Assembly: GCF_932526225.1 (NCBI RefSeq) | Contig: NC_064045.1 | Location: 16,178,442 to 16,242,441 of the forward strand | Source: Nematostella vectensis | Lineage: Eukaryota > Cnidaria > Anthozoa > Actiniaria > Edwardsiidae | Direction: 5' to 3' | Length of the DNA: 64,000 nucleotides | Shown: piece after piece, positions 48,666 through 62,694 of the stretch | Position numbering within the stretch: position 1 is the first letter of the stretch | Layout: every line of letters begins with the position of its first letter | The notes under the pieces: generated by a model | Databases searched by the model: none | Seen by the model: the letters and a program-made list of their open reading frames with translations, nothing else | Told to the model about the DNA's origin: nothing | Position numbers and translations under genes: made by a program

Positions 48666-50668
48666 TTTAAACAAAACAAAAAAAATGACCACAAACTGTC
48701 CATTAACATAGTTTTCAATATAATATTGCATATTATTTAATAAGGTATTGACAGCTTTTAAAAAGTTCAACTGTTTGTAGACACTTAAAAGCCTACAATA
48801 AACACTGACTCCAGACATGCGCAGTACTATGCTGCTGCCCCTTTAAAGTAAAATACAGCTTTACTTAGTCAGCGTAGACAATATTGCGGATTTTGTCAAT
48901 ATTCTAATATGAATATGCCAATATTCTCCCCCCTTACGTCTTTATTTCTATTTATTTTATGATTTTCACATGATACCAAAACAGCGTCTTTTTTCTTCGC
49001 TAATTTGATGTCATGTGCACAATAAAAGAGATGCGCCCGTGCGCATGGCGAGTCCCCAAGGGACCCAAGACGCCCAAATAGACCTCTATTTTTTGTCATC
49101 CACAATCTCGGCGAGCTGTGCGTGGCGTAACCGTATTACAGGCCTGGGATCCTGGTTATTGTCCTCCCCATTAATGCGCGGGTTGGGATAACCTTGCAAG
49201 AGTGTTGTACAGCATATTCGCTCGGAAATATCGGTGCTTGGGGCCTTCGGGTTCTTTACAGCCTTCCGTAAAAGCCTTGTGCTGCCATACCGATTGGGTA
49301 ATCCGTATGTATGGTTTCCGTTTTCTTCTTCAGACCGGGTTCGATCCCAGGCCAATGGGCTTTTTTTTTATTCGTTTTCTTTCTTTGTGCTTGCCCCCCC
49401 TAATCCTGATTGGTTTTGCGCAAAAATAAAAAAAAAAGTGAGTTTGCAAAATAAGCTTGCTGGATTTATTGATTATATGTATTCAATTTGTTCCTAGGAA
49501 GTTAACAAAAAACACAAAGCAAAGAGTTTGAGGAAGTAAACAAGTATGTGAACTTTAATGTTCTATTTGAAGGGGTGCATTTTGTACAGGGAAGCATACA
49601 TAGAATGCTTAACTGGTGGAGAGGGAAGAGGTAAAAGTTTATTGAGCATAATTTCAACAATAGCAGGGGGAAGAGAGGGGCACTCTCTTCATACAATATT
49701 GCAGTTGTTACTTATTATTAAATAAGTTTGTAACATGTCTTTGTTTATTAAGCAAGGTCTATTTCTGAGACAAGCAAACTCAAGTAAGGCTGTTGAAATA
49801 ACAGGTGAGTGTTAAAAGAAAAACAATTATCTGATTAGAAAACTACTGTAGATTCCTTTGCACCAAAATAAGAACAAACTTCATTTTGTTTGTTATTTAT
49901 GAGGAACGAGATGAGCTCTACAAAGCCATAAAGAAATATGTATTGCTCATCTAATTTATACAAGTAAATGATAATATTAAAAAAGAACTACTGTAAGTAA
50001 TTAGAGTGGTTTTCATTAACCCGTGAAACAAAGTGTGATAGTTAAACGGTAATAGTTAGTAAAACACAAAAAAGAACAATAGAATCAGATCACCACAAAG
50101 TGTAATACGCTAAAGCGTAGTTCACGGGTTAATGAAGGTTTTGACATTTCAACCTTACATCCACATGAAAGTAATGCCTAATATCGAGTGCCCTACAGTA
50201 AGTGTTTTGCAGTCAAGTTGTTTTCTGTTAGTAGGTAAAAAAATATTCTAAATAATAGTAATCATAGCTATGGTCACCACTTACACATATAGAACTTGTA
50301 ATGAAAAGAAAGAAAAAATATATATATATGCAGTCAAACAACAGAATTGCATGATAACCTTGAATATATTGAATAAAGGACTGCAAAAAAACATCTTTTA
50401 TACTAGTTGCTTGAATTGACCCTTGGCTATTTTTAGCTGAATTCCCCTCCCCCTCTAAAAAAGAAAATAATAATAATAATAATAGAACAAAACTAAAAAG
50501 AAAACAAACACAACAGAGACCCCCACCAACAATTTTGATTTTTTTTTACTTTCCTTTAAAAGGGGAGTGTCATGGTTAAGAGATTTGCAATAGCTCTAGA
50601 GCCCTGACACAATGAACTTCAGTGAAATTCTAATACTGACTTATGAGCTTTTGGTACATGTGGGAGAC
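48666..50668. repeat. Array B unit 21 (2003 bp)
   Basis: The tRNA-like segment is at 49290-49359 (TTTTCTTCTTCAG form). It shares AAAAATAAAAAAAAAAG, TTACTTATTA and CATCTAATTTATAC with unit 22. Confidence 0.95.
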
Positions 50669-52671
50669 TTTAAACAAAACAAAAAAAATGACCACAAACT
50701 GTCCATTAACATAGTTTTCAATATAATATTGCATATTATTTAATAAGGTATTGACAGCTTTTTAAAAGTTCAACTGTTTGTAGACACTTAAAAGCCTACA
50801 ATAAACACTGACTCAAGACATGCGCAGTACTATGCTGCTGCCCCTTTAAAGTAAAATACAGCTTTACTTAGTCAGCGTAGACAATATTGCGGATTTTGTC
50901 AATATTCTAATATGAATATGCCAATATTCTCCCCACTTACGTCTTTATTTCTATTTATTTTATGATTTTCACATGATACCAAAACAGCGTCTTTTTTCTT
51001 CGCTAATTTGATGTCATGTGCACAATAAAAGAGATGCGCCCGTGCGCATGGCGAGTCCCCAAGGGACCCAAGACGCCCAAATAGACCTCTATTTTTTGTC
51101 ATCCACAATCTCGGCGAGCTGTGCGTGGCGTAACCGTATTACAGGCCTGGGATCCTGGTTATTGTCCTCCCCATTAATGCGCGGGTTGGGATAACCTTGC
51201 AAGAGTGTTGTACAGCATATTCGCTCGGAAATATCGGTGCTTGGGGCCTTCGGGTTCTTTACAGCCTTCCGTAAAAGCCTTGTGCTGCCATACCGATTGG
51301 GTAATCCGTATGTATGGTTTCCGTTTTCTTCTTCAGACCGGGTTCGATCCCAGGCCAATGGGCTTTTTTTTTATTCGTTTTCTTTCTTTGTGCTTGCCCC
51401 CCCTAATCCTGATTGGTTTTGCGCAAAAATAAAAAAAAAAGTGAGTTTGCAAAATAAGCTTGCTGGATTTATTGATTATATGTATTCAATTTGTTCCTAG
51501 GAAGTTAACAAAAAACACAAAGCAAAGAGTTTGAGGAAGTAAACAAGTATGTGAACTTTAATGTTCTATTTGAAGGGGTGCATTTTGTACAGGGAAGCAT
51601 ACATAGAATGCTTAACTGGTGGAGAGGGAAGAGGTAAAAGTTTATTGAGCATAATTTCAACAATAGCAGGGGGAAGAGAGGGGCACTCTCTTCATACAAT
51701 ATTGCAGTTGTTACTTATTATTAAATAAGTTTGTAACATGTCTTTGTTTATTAAGCAAGGTCTATTTCTGAGACAAGCAAACTCAAGTAAGGCTGTTGAA
51801 ATAACAGGTGAGTGTTAAAAGAAAAACAATTATCTGATTAGAAAACTACTGTAGATTCCTTTGCACCAAAATAAGAACAAACTTCATTTTGTTTGTTATT
51901 TATGAGGAACGAGATGAGCTCTACAAAGCCATAAAGAAATATGTATTGCTCATCTAATTTATACAAGTAAATGATAATATTAAAAAAGAACTACTGTAAG
52001 TAATTAGAGTGGTTTTCATTAACCCGTGAAACAAAGTGTGATAGTTAAACGGTAATAGTTAGTAAAACACAAAAAAGAACAATAGAATCAGATCACCACA
52101 AAGTGTAATACGCTAAAGCGTAGTTCACGGGTTAATGAAGGTTTTGACATTTCAACCTTACATCCACATGAAAGTAATGCCTAATATCGAGTGCCCTACA
52201 GTAAGTGTTTTGCAGTCAAGTTGTTTTCTGTTAGTAGGTAAAAAAATATTCTAAATAATAGTAATCATAGCTATGGTCACCACTTACACATATAGAACTT
52301 GTAATGAAAAGAAAGAAAAAATATATATATATGCAGTCAAACAACAGAATTGCATGATAACCTTGAATATATTGAATAAAGGACTGCAAAAAAACATCTT
52401 TTATACTAGTTGCTTGAATTGACCCTTGGCTATTTTTAGCTGAATTCCCCTCCCCCTCTAAAAAAGAAAATAATAATAATAATAATAGAACAAAACTAAA
52501 AAGAAAACAAACACAACAGAGACCCCCACCAACAATTTTGATTTTTTTGTACTTTCCTTTAAAAGGGGAGTGTCATGGTTAAGAGATTTGCAATAGCTCT
52601 AGAGCCCTGACACAATGAACTTCAGTGAAATTCTAATACTGACTTATGAGCTTTTGGTACATGTGGGAGAC
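50669..52671. repeat. Array B unit 22 (2003 bp)
   Basis: The tRNA-like segment is at 51293-51362. GACTCAAGACATG, GCTTTTTAAAAG and CTCCCCACTTACG are shared with unit 23 and sit in the first part of the unit; the second part matches unit 21. Confidence 0.95.
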
Positions 52672-54683
52672 TTTAAACAAAACAAAAAAAATGACCACAA
52701 ACTGTCCATTAACATAGTTTTCAATATAATATTGCATATTATTTAATAAGGTATTGACAGCTTTTTAAAAGTTCAACTGTTTGTAGACACTTAAAAGCCT
52801 ACAATAAACACTGACTCAAGACATGCGCAGTACTATGCTGCTGCCCCTTTAAAGTAAAATACAGCTTTACTTAGTCAGCGTAGACAATATTGCGGATTTT
52901 GTCAATATTCTAATATGAATATGCCAATATTCTCCCCACTTACGTCTTTATTTCTATTTATTTTATGATTTTCACATGATACCAAAACAGCGTCTTTTTT
53001 CTTCGCTAATTTGATGTCATGTGCACAATAAAAGAGATGCGCCCGTGCGCATGGCGAGTCCCCAAGGGACCCAAGACGCCCAAATAGACCTCTATTTTTT
53101 GTCATCCACAATCTCGGCGAGCTGTGCGTGGCGTAACCGTATTACAGGCCTGGGATCCTGGTTATTGTCCTCCCCATTAATGCGCGGGTTGGGATAACCT
53201 TGCAAGAGTGTTGTACAGCATATTCGCTCGGAAATATCGGTGCTTGGGGCCTTCGGGTTCTTTACAGCCTTCCGTAAAAGCCTTGTGCTGCCATACCGAT
53301 TGGGTAATCCGTATGTATGGTTTCCAATTTGTTCTTCAGACCGGGTTCGATCCCAGGCCAATGGGCTTTTTTTTTTATTCGTTTTCTTTCTTTGTGCTTG
53401 CCCCCCCTAATCCTGATTGGTTTTGCGCAAAAATAATAAAAAAAAGTGAGTTTGCAAAATAAGCTTGCTGGATTTATTGATTATATGTATTCAATTTGTT
53501 CCTAGGAAGTTAACAAAAAACACAAAGCAAAGAGTTTGAGGAAGTAAACAAGTATGTGAACTTTAATGTTCTATTTGAAGGGGTGCATTTTGTACAGGGA
53601 AGCATACATAGAATGCTTAACTGGTGGAGAGGGAAGAGGTAAAAGTTTATTGAGCATAATTTCAACAATAGCAGGGGGAAGAGAGGGGCACTCTCTTCAT
53701 ACAATATTGCAGTTGTTACCTATTATTAAATAAGTTTGTAACATGTCTTTGTTTATTAAGCAAGGTCTATTTCTGAGACAAGCAAACTCAAGTAAGGCTG
53801 TTGAAATAACAGGTGAGTGTTAAAAGAAAAACAATTATCTGATTAGAAAACTACTGTAGATTCCTTTGCACCAAAATAAGAACAAACTTCATTTTGTTTG
53901 TTATTTATGAGGGACGAGATGAGCTCTACAAAGCCATAAAGAAATATGTATTGCTCATCTAAATTATACAAGTAAATGATAATATTTAAAAAGAACTACT
54001 GTAAGTAATTAGAGTGGTTTTCATTAACCCGTGAAACAAAGTGTGATAGTTAAACGGTAATAGTTAGTAAAACACAAAAAAGAACAATAGAATCAGATCA
54101 CCACAAAGTGTAATACGCTAAAGCGTAGTTCACGGGTTAATGAAGGTTTTGACATTTCAACCTTACATCCACATGAAAGTAATGCCTAATATCGAGTGCC
54201 CTACAGTAAGTGTTTTGCAGTCAAGTTGTTTTCTGTTAGTAGGTAAAAAAAAATATTCTAAATAATAGTAATCATAGCTATGGTCACCACTTACACATAT
54301 AGAACTTGTAATGAAAAGAAAGAAAATATATATATATATATGCAGTCAAACAACAGAATTGCATGATAACCTTGAATATATTGAATAAAGGACTGCAAAA
54401 AAACATCTTTTATACTAGTTGCTTGAATTGACCCTTGGCTATTTTTAGCTGAATTCCCCTCCCCCTCTAAAAAAGAAAATAATAATAATAATAATAATAG
54501 AACAAAACTAAAAAGAAAACAAACACAACAGAGACCCCCACCAACAATTTTGATTTTTTTTTACTTTCCTTTAAAAGGGGAGTGTCATGGTTAAGAGATT
54601 TGCAATAGCTCTAGAGCCCTGACACAATGAACTTCAGTGAAATTCTAATACTGACTTATGAGCTTTTGGTACATGTGGGAGAC
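52672..54683. repeat. Array B unit 23 (2012 bp, longest)
   Basis: The tRNA-like segment is at 53296-53365, with private TTCCAATTTGTTC. The extra length comes from an extended A-run and AT microsatellite near 54245-54345. Confidence 0.95.
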
Positions 54684-56686
54684 TTTAAACAAAACAAAAA
54701 AAATGACCACAAACTGTCCATTAACATAGTTTTCAATATAATATTGCATATTATTTAATAAGGTATTGACAGCTTTTAAAAAGTTCAACTGTTTGTAGAC
54801 ACTTAAAAGCCTACAATAAACACTGACTCCAGACATGCGCAGTACTATGCTGCTGCCCCTTTAAAGTAAAATACAGCTTTACTTAGTCAGCGTAGACAAT
54901 ATTGCGGATTTTGTCAATATTCTAATATGAATATGCCAATATTCTCCCCCCTTACGTCTTTATTTCTATTTATTTTATGATTTTCACATGATACCAAAAC
55001 AGCGTCTTTTTTCTTCGCTAATTTGATGTCATGTGCACAATAAAAGAGATGCGCCCGTGCGCATGGCGAGTCCCCAAGGGACCCAAGACGCCCAAATAGA
55101 CCTCTATTTTTTGTCATCCACAATCTCGGCGAGCTGTGCGTGGCGTAACCGTATTACAGGCCTGGGATCCTGGTTATTGTCCTCCCCATTAATGCGCGGG
55201 TTGGGATAACCTTGCAAGAGTGTTGTACAGCATATTCGCTCGGAAATATCGGTGCTTGGGGCCTTCGGGTTCTTTACAGCCTTCCGTAAAAGCCTTGTGC
55301 TGCCATACCGATTGGGTAATCCGTATGTATGGTTTCCGTTTTGTTCTTCAGACCGGGTTCGATCCCAGGCCAATGGGCTTTTTTTTTATTCGTTTTCTTT
55401 CTTTGTGCTTGACCCCCCTAATCCTGATTGGTTTTGCGCAAAAATAATAAAAAAAAGTGAGTTTGCAAAATAAGCTTGCTAGATTTATTGATTATATGTA
55501 TTCAATTTGTTCCTAGGAAGTTAACAAAAACACAAAGCAAAGAGTTTGAGGAAGTAAACAAGTATGTGAACTTTAATGTTCTATTTGAAGGGGTGCATTT
55601 TGTACAGGGAAGCATACATAGAATGCTTAACTGGTGGAGAGGGAAGAGGTAAAATTTTATTGAGCATAATTTCAACAATAGCAGGGGGAAGAGAGGGGCA
55701 CTCTCTTCATACAATATTGCAGTTGTTACTTATTATTAAATAAGTTTGTAACATGTCTTTGTTTATTAAGCAAGGTCTATTTCTGAGACAAGCAAACTCA
55801 AGTAAGGCTGTTGAAATAACAGGTGAGTGTTAAAAGAAAAACAATTATCTGATTAGAAAACTACTGTAGATTCCTTTGCACCAAAATAAGAACAAACTTC
55901 ATTTTGTTTGTTATTTATGAGGAACGAGATGAGCTCTACAAAGCCATAAAGAAATATGTATTGCTCATCTAAATTATACAAGTAAATGATAATATTTAAA
56001 AAGAACTACTGTAAGTAATTAGAGTGGTTTTCATTAACCCGTGAAACAAAGTGTGATAGTTAAACGGTAATAGTTAGTAAAACACAAAAAAGAACAATAG
56101 AATCAGATCACCACAAAGTGTAATACGCTAAAGCGTAGTTCACGGGTTAATGAAGGTTTTGACATTTTAACCTTACATCCACATGAAAGTAATGCCTAAT
56201 ATCGAGTGCCCTACAGTAAGTGTTTTGCAGTCAAGTTGTTTTCTGTTAGTAGGTAAAAAAATATTCTAAATAATAGTAATCATAGCTATGGTCACCACTT
56301 ACACATATAGAACTTGTAATGAAAAGAAAGAAAAAATATATATATATGCAGTCAAACAACAGAATTGCATGATAACCTTGAATATATTGAATAAAGGACT
56401 GCAAAAAAACATCTTTTATACTAGTTGCTTGAATTGACCCTTGGCTATTTTTAGCTGAATTCCCCTCCCCCTCTAAAAAAGAAAATAATAATAATAATAA
56501 TAGAACAAAACTACAAAGAAAACAAACACAACAGAGACCCCCACCAACAATTTTGATTTTTTTTTACTTTCCTTTAAAAGGGGAGTGTCATGGTTAAGAG
56601 ATTTGAAATAGCTCTAGAGCCCTGACACAATGAACTTCAGTGAAATTCTAATACTGACTTATGAGCTTTTGGTACATGTGGGAGAC
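54684..56686. repeat. Array B unit 24 (2003 bp)
   Basis: The tRNA-like segment is at 55308-55377. GTAAAATTTTATTG and GACATTTTAACC occur only here and in unit 25. Confidence 0.95.
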
Positions 56687-58689
56687 TTTAAACAAAACAA
56701 AAAAAATGACCACAAACTGTCCATTAACATAGTTTTCAATGTAATATTGCATATTATTTAATAAGGTATTGACAGCTTTTAAAAAGTTCAACTGTTTGTA
56801 GACACTTAAAAGCCTACAATAAACACTGACTCCAGACATGCGCAGTACTATGCTGCTGCCCCTTTAAAGTAAAATACAGCTTTACTTAGTCAGCGTAGAC
56901 AATATTGCGGATTTTGTCAATATTCTAATATGAATATGCCAATATTCTCCCCCCTTACGTCTTTATTTCTATTTATTTTATGATTTTCACATGATACCAA
57001 AACAGCGTCTTTTTTCTTCGCTAATTTGATGTCATGTGCACAATAAAAGAGATGCGCCCGTGCGCATGGCGAGTCCCCAAGGGACCCAAGACGCCCAAAT
57101 AGACCTCTATTTTTTGTCATCCACAATCTCGGCGAGCTGTGCGTGGCGTAACCGTATTACAGGCCTGGGATCCTGGTTATTGTCCTCCCCATTAATGCGC
57201 GGGTTGGGATAACCTTGCAAGAGTGTTGTACAGCATATTCGCTCGGAAATATCGGTGCTTGGGGCCTTCGGGTTCTTTACAGCCTTCCGTAAAAGCCTTG
57301 TGCTGCCATACCGATTGGGTAATCCGTATGTATGGTTTCCGTTTTGTTCTTCAGACCGGGTTCGATCCCAGGCCAATGGGCTTTTTTTTTATTCGTTTTC
57401 TTTCTTTGTGCTTGACCCCCCTAATCCTGATTGGTTTTGCGCAAAAATAATAAAAAAAAGTGAGTTTGCAAAATAAGCTTGCTAGATTTATTGATTATAT
57501 GTATTCAATTTGTTCCTAGGAAGTTAACAAAAACACAAAGCAAAGAGTTTGAGGAAGTAAACAAGTATGTGAACTTTAATGTTCTATTTGAAGGGGTGCA
57601 TTTTGTACAGGGAAGCATACATAGAATGCTTAACTGGTGGAGAGGGAAGAGGTAAAATTTTATTGAGCATAATTTCAACAATAGTAGGGGGAAGAGAGGG
57701 GCACTCTCTTCATACAATATTGCAGTTGTTACTTATTATTAAATAAGTTTGTAACATGTCTTTGTTTATTAAGCAAGGTCTATTTCTGAGACAAGCAAAC
57801 TAAAGTAAGGCTGTTGAAATAACAGGTGAGTGTTAAAAGAAAAACAATTATCTGATTAGAAAACTACTGTAGATTCCTTTGCACCAAAATAAGAACAAAC
57901 TTCATTTTGTTTGTTATTTATGAGGAACGAGATGAGCTCTACAAAACCATAAAGAAATATGTATTGCTCATCTAAATTATACAAGTAAATGATAATATTT
58001 AAAAAGAACTACTGTAAGTAATTAGAGTGGTTTTCATTAACCCGTGAAACAAAGTGTGATAGTTAAACGGTAATAGTTAGTAAAACACAAAAAAGAACAA
58101 TAGAATCAGATCACCACAAAGTGTAATACGCTAAAGCGTAGTTCACGGGTTAATGAAGGTTTTGACATTTTAACCTTACATCCACATGAAAGTAATGCCT
58201 AATATCGAGTGCCCTACAGTAAGTGTTTTGCAGTCAAGTTGTTTTCTGTTAGTAGGTAAAAAAATATTCTAAATAATAGTAATCATAGCTATGGTCACCA
58301 CTTACACATATAGAACTTGTAATGAAAAGAAAGAAAAAATATATATATATGCAGTCAAACAACAGAATTGCATGATAACCTTGAATATATTGAATAAAGG
58401 ACTGCAAAAAAACATCTTTTATACTAGTTGCTTGAATTGACCCTTGGCTATTTTTAGCTGAATTCCCCTCCCCCTCTAAAAAAGAAAATAATAATAATAA
58501 TAATAGAACAAAACTAAAAAGAAAACAAACACAACAGAGACCCCCACCAACAATTTTGATTTTTTTGTACTTTCCTTTAAAAGGGGAGTGTCATGGTTAA
58601 GAGATTTGCAATAGCTCTAGAGCCCTGACACAATGAACTTCAGTGAAATTCTAATACTGACTTATGAGCTTTTGGTACATGTGGGAGAC
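56687..58689. repeat. Array B unit 25 (2003 bp)
   Basis: The tRNA-like segment is at 57311-57380. It is near-identical to unit 24, with private AATAGTAGGGG, AACTAAAGTAAG and CAAAACCATAAAG. Confidence 0.95.
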
Positions 58690-60691
58690 TTTAAACAAAA
58701 CAAAAAAAATGACCACAAACTGTCCATTAACATAGTTTTCAATATAATATTGCATATTATTTAATAAGGTATTGACAGCTTTTAAAAAGTTCAACTGTTT
58801 GTAGACACTTAAAAGCCTACAATAAACACTGACTCCAGACATGCGCAGTACTATGCTGCTGCCCCTTTAAAGTAAAATACAGCTTTACTTAGTCAGCGTA
58901 GACAATATTGCGGATTTTGTCAATATTCTAATATGAATATGCCAATATTCTCCCCCCTTACGTCTTTATTTCTATTTATTTTATGATTTTCACATGATAC
59001 CAAAACAGCGTCTTTTTTCTTCGCTAATTTGATGTCATGTGCACAATAAAAGAGATGCGCCCGTGCGCATGGCGAGTCCCCAAGGGACCCAAGACGCCCA
59101 AATAGACCTCTATTTTTTGTCATCCACAATCTCGGCGAGCTGTGCGTGGCGTAACCGTATTACAGGCCTGGGATCCTGGTTATTGTCCTCCCCATTAATG
59201 CGCGGGTTGGGATAACCTTGCAAGAGTGTTGTACAGCATATTCGCTCGGAAATATCGGTGCTTGGGGCCTTCGGGTTCTTTACAGCCTTCCGTAAAAGCC
59301 TTGTGCTGCCATACCGATTGGGTAATCCGTATGTATGGTTTCCGTTTTGTTCTTCAGACCGGGTTCGATCCCAGGCCAATGGGCTTTTTTTTTATTCGTT
59401 TTCTTTCTTTGTGCTTGCCCCCCCTAATCCTGATTGGTTTTGCGCAAAAATAATAAAAAAAGTGAGTTTGCAAAATAAGCTTGCTGGATTTATTGATTAT
59501 ATGTATTCAATTTGTTCCTAGGAAGTTAACAAAAACACAAAGCAAAGAGTTTGAGGAAGTAAACAAGTATGTGAACTTTAATGTTCTATTTGAAGGGGTG
59601 CATTTTGTACAGGGAATCATACATAGAATGCTTAACTGGTGGAGAGGGAAGAGGTAAAAGTTTATTGAGCATAATTTCAACAATAGCAGGGGGAAGAGAG
59701 GGGCACTCTCTTCATACAATATTGCAGTTGTTACCTATTATTAAATAAGTTTGTAACATGTCTTTGTTTATTAAGCAAGGTCTATTTCTGAGACAAGCAA
59801 ACTCAAGTAAGGCTGTTGAAATAACAGGTGAGTGTTAAAAGAAAAACAATTATCTGATTAGAAAACTACTGTAGATTCCTTTGCACCAAAATAAGAACAA
59901 ACTTCATTTTGTTTGTTATTTATGAGGAACGAGATGAGCTCTACAAAGCCATAAAGAAATATGTATTGCTCATCTAAATTATACAAGTAAATGATAATAT
60001 TTAAAAAGAACTACTGTAAGTAATTAGAGTGGTTTTCATTAACCCGTGAAACAAAGTGTGATAGTTAAACGGTAATAGTTAGTAAAACACAAAAAAGAAC
60101 AATAGAATCAGATCACCACAAAGTGTAATACGCTAAAGCGTAGTTCACGGGTTAATGAAGGTTTTGACATTTCAACCTTACATCCACATGAAAGTAATGC
60201 CTAATATCGAGTGCCCTACAGTAAGTGTTTTGCAGTCAAGTTGTTTTCTGTTAGTAGGTAAAAAAATATTCTAAATAATAGTAATCATAGCTATGGTCAC
60301 CACTTACACATATAGAACTTGTAATGAAAAGAAAGAAAAAATATATATATATGCAGTCAAACAACAGAATTGCATGATAACCTTGAATATATTGAATAAA
60401 GGACTGCAAAAAAACATCTTTTATACTAGTTGCTTGAATTGACCCTTGGCTATTTTTAGCTGAATTCCCCTCCCCCTCTAAAAAAGAAAATAATAATAAT
60501 AATAATAGAACAAAACTAAAAAGAAAACAAACACAACAGAGACCCCCACCAACAATTTTGATTTTTTTGTACTTTCCTTTAAAAGGGGAGTGTCATGGTT
60601 AAGAGATTTGCAATAGCTCTAGAGCCCTGACACAATGAACTTCAGTGAAATTCTAATACTGACTTATGAGCTTTTGGTACATGTGGGAGAC
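58690..60691. repeat. Array B unit 26 (2002 bp, shortest)
   Basis: The tRNA-like segment is at 59314-59383. GGAATCATAC returns here, as in units 6, 8 and 11. TTTTTTGTACTTTCC is shared with units 22, 25 and 27. Confidence 0.95.
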
Positions 60692-62694
60692 TTTAAACAA
60701 AACAAAAAAAAATGACCACAAACTGTCCATTAACATAGTTTTCAATATAATATTGCATATTATTTAATAAGGTATTGACAGCTTTTAAAAAGTTCAACTG
60801 TTTGTAGACACTTAAAAGCCTACAATAAACACTGACTCCAGACATGCGCAGTACTATGCTGCTGCCCCTTTAAAGTAAAATACAGCTTTACTTAGTCAGC
60901 GTAGACAATATTGCGGATTTTGTCAATATTCTAATATGAATATGCCAATATTCTCCCCCCTTACGTCTTTATTTCTATTTATTTTATGATTTTCACATGA
61001 TACCAAAACAGCGTCTTTTTTCTTCGCTAATTTGATGTCATGTGCACAATAAAAGAGATGCGCCCGTGCGCATGGCGAGTCCCCAAGGGACCCAAGACGC
61101 CCAAATAGACCTCTATTTTTTGTCATCCACAATCTCGGCGAGCTGTGCGTGGCGTAACCGTATTACAGGCCTGGGATCCTGGTTATTGTCCTCCCCATTA
61201 ATGCGCGGGTTGGGATAACCTTGCAAGAGTGTTGTACAGCATATTCGCTCGGAAATATCGGTGCTTGGGGCCTTCGGGTTCTTTACAGCCTTCCGTAAAA
61301 GCCTTGTGCTGCCATACCGATTGGGTAATCCGTATGTATGGTTTCCGTTTTGTTCTTCAGACCGGGTTCGATCCCAGGCCAATGGGCTTTTTTTTTATTC
61401 GTTTTCTTTCTTTGTGCTTGCCCCCCCTAATCCTGATTGGTTTTGCGCAAAAATAATAAAAAAAGTGAGTTTGCAAAATAAGCTTGCTGGATTTATTGAT
61501 TATATGTATTCAATTTGTTCCTAGGAAGTTAACAAAAACACAAAGCAAAGAGTTTGAGGAAGTAAACAAGTATGTGAACTTTAATGTTCTATTTGAAGGG
61601 GTGCATTTTGTACAGGGAATCATACATAGAATGCTTAACTGGTGGAGAGGGAAGAGGTAAAAGTTTATTGAGCATAATTTCAACAATAGCAGGGGGAAGA
61701 GAGGGGCACTCTCTTCATACAATATTGCAGTTGTTACCTATTATTAAATAAGTTTGTAACATGTCTTTGTTTGTTAAGCAAGGTCTATTTCTGAGACAAG
61801 CAAACTCAAGTAAGGCTGTTGAAATAACAGGTGAGTGTTAAAAGAAAAACAATTATCTGATTAGAAAACTACTGTAGATTCCTTTGCACCAAAATAAGAA
61901 CAAACTTCATTTTGTTTGTTATTTATGAGGAACGAGATGAGCTCTACAAAGCCATAAAGAAATATGTATTGCTCATCTAAATTATACAAGTAAATGATAA
62001 TATTTAAAAAGAACTACTGTAAGTAATTAGAGTGGTTTTCATTAACCCGTGAAACAAAGTGTGATAGTTAAACGGTAATAGTTAGTAAAACACAAAAAAG
62101 AACAATAGAATCAGATCACCACAAAGTGTAATACGCTAAAGCGTAGTTCACGGGTTAATGAAGGTTTTGACATTTCAACCTTACATCCACATGAAAGTAA
62201 TGCCTAATATCGAGTGCCCTACAGTAAGTGTTTTGCAGTCAAGTTGTTTTCTGTTAGTAGGTAAAAAAATATTCTAAATAATAGTAATCATAGCTATGGT
62301 CACCACTTACACATATAGAACTTGTAATGAAAAGAAAGAAAAAATATATATATATGCAGTCAAACAACAGAATTGCATGATAACCTTGAATATATTGAAT
62401 AAAGGACTGCAAAAAAACATCTTTTATACTAGTTGCTTGAATTGACCCTTGGCTATTTTTAGCTGAATTCCCCTCCCCCTCTAAAAAAGAAAATAATAAT
62501 AATAATAATAGAACAAAACTAAAAAGAAAACAAACACAACAGAGACCCCCACCAACAATTTTGATTTTTTTGTACTTTCCTTTAAAAGGGGAGTGTCATG
62601 GTTAAGAGATTTGCAATAGCTCTAGAGCCCTGACACAATGAACTTCAGTGAAATTCTAATACTGACTTATGAGCTTTTGGTACATGTGGGAGAC
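60692..62694. repeat. Array B unit 27 (2003 bp)
   Basis: The tRNA-like segment is at 61317-61386. It is near-identical to unit 26. TTGTTTGTTAAG is private. Confidence 0.95.
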
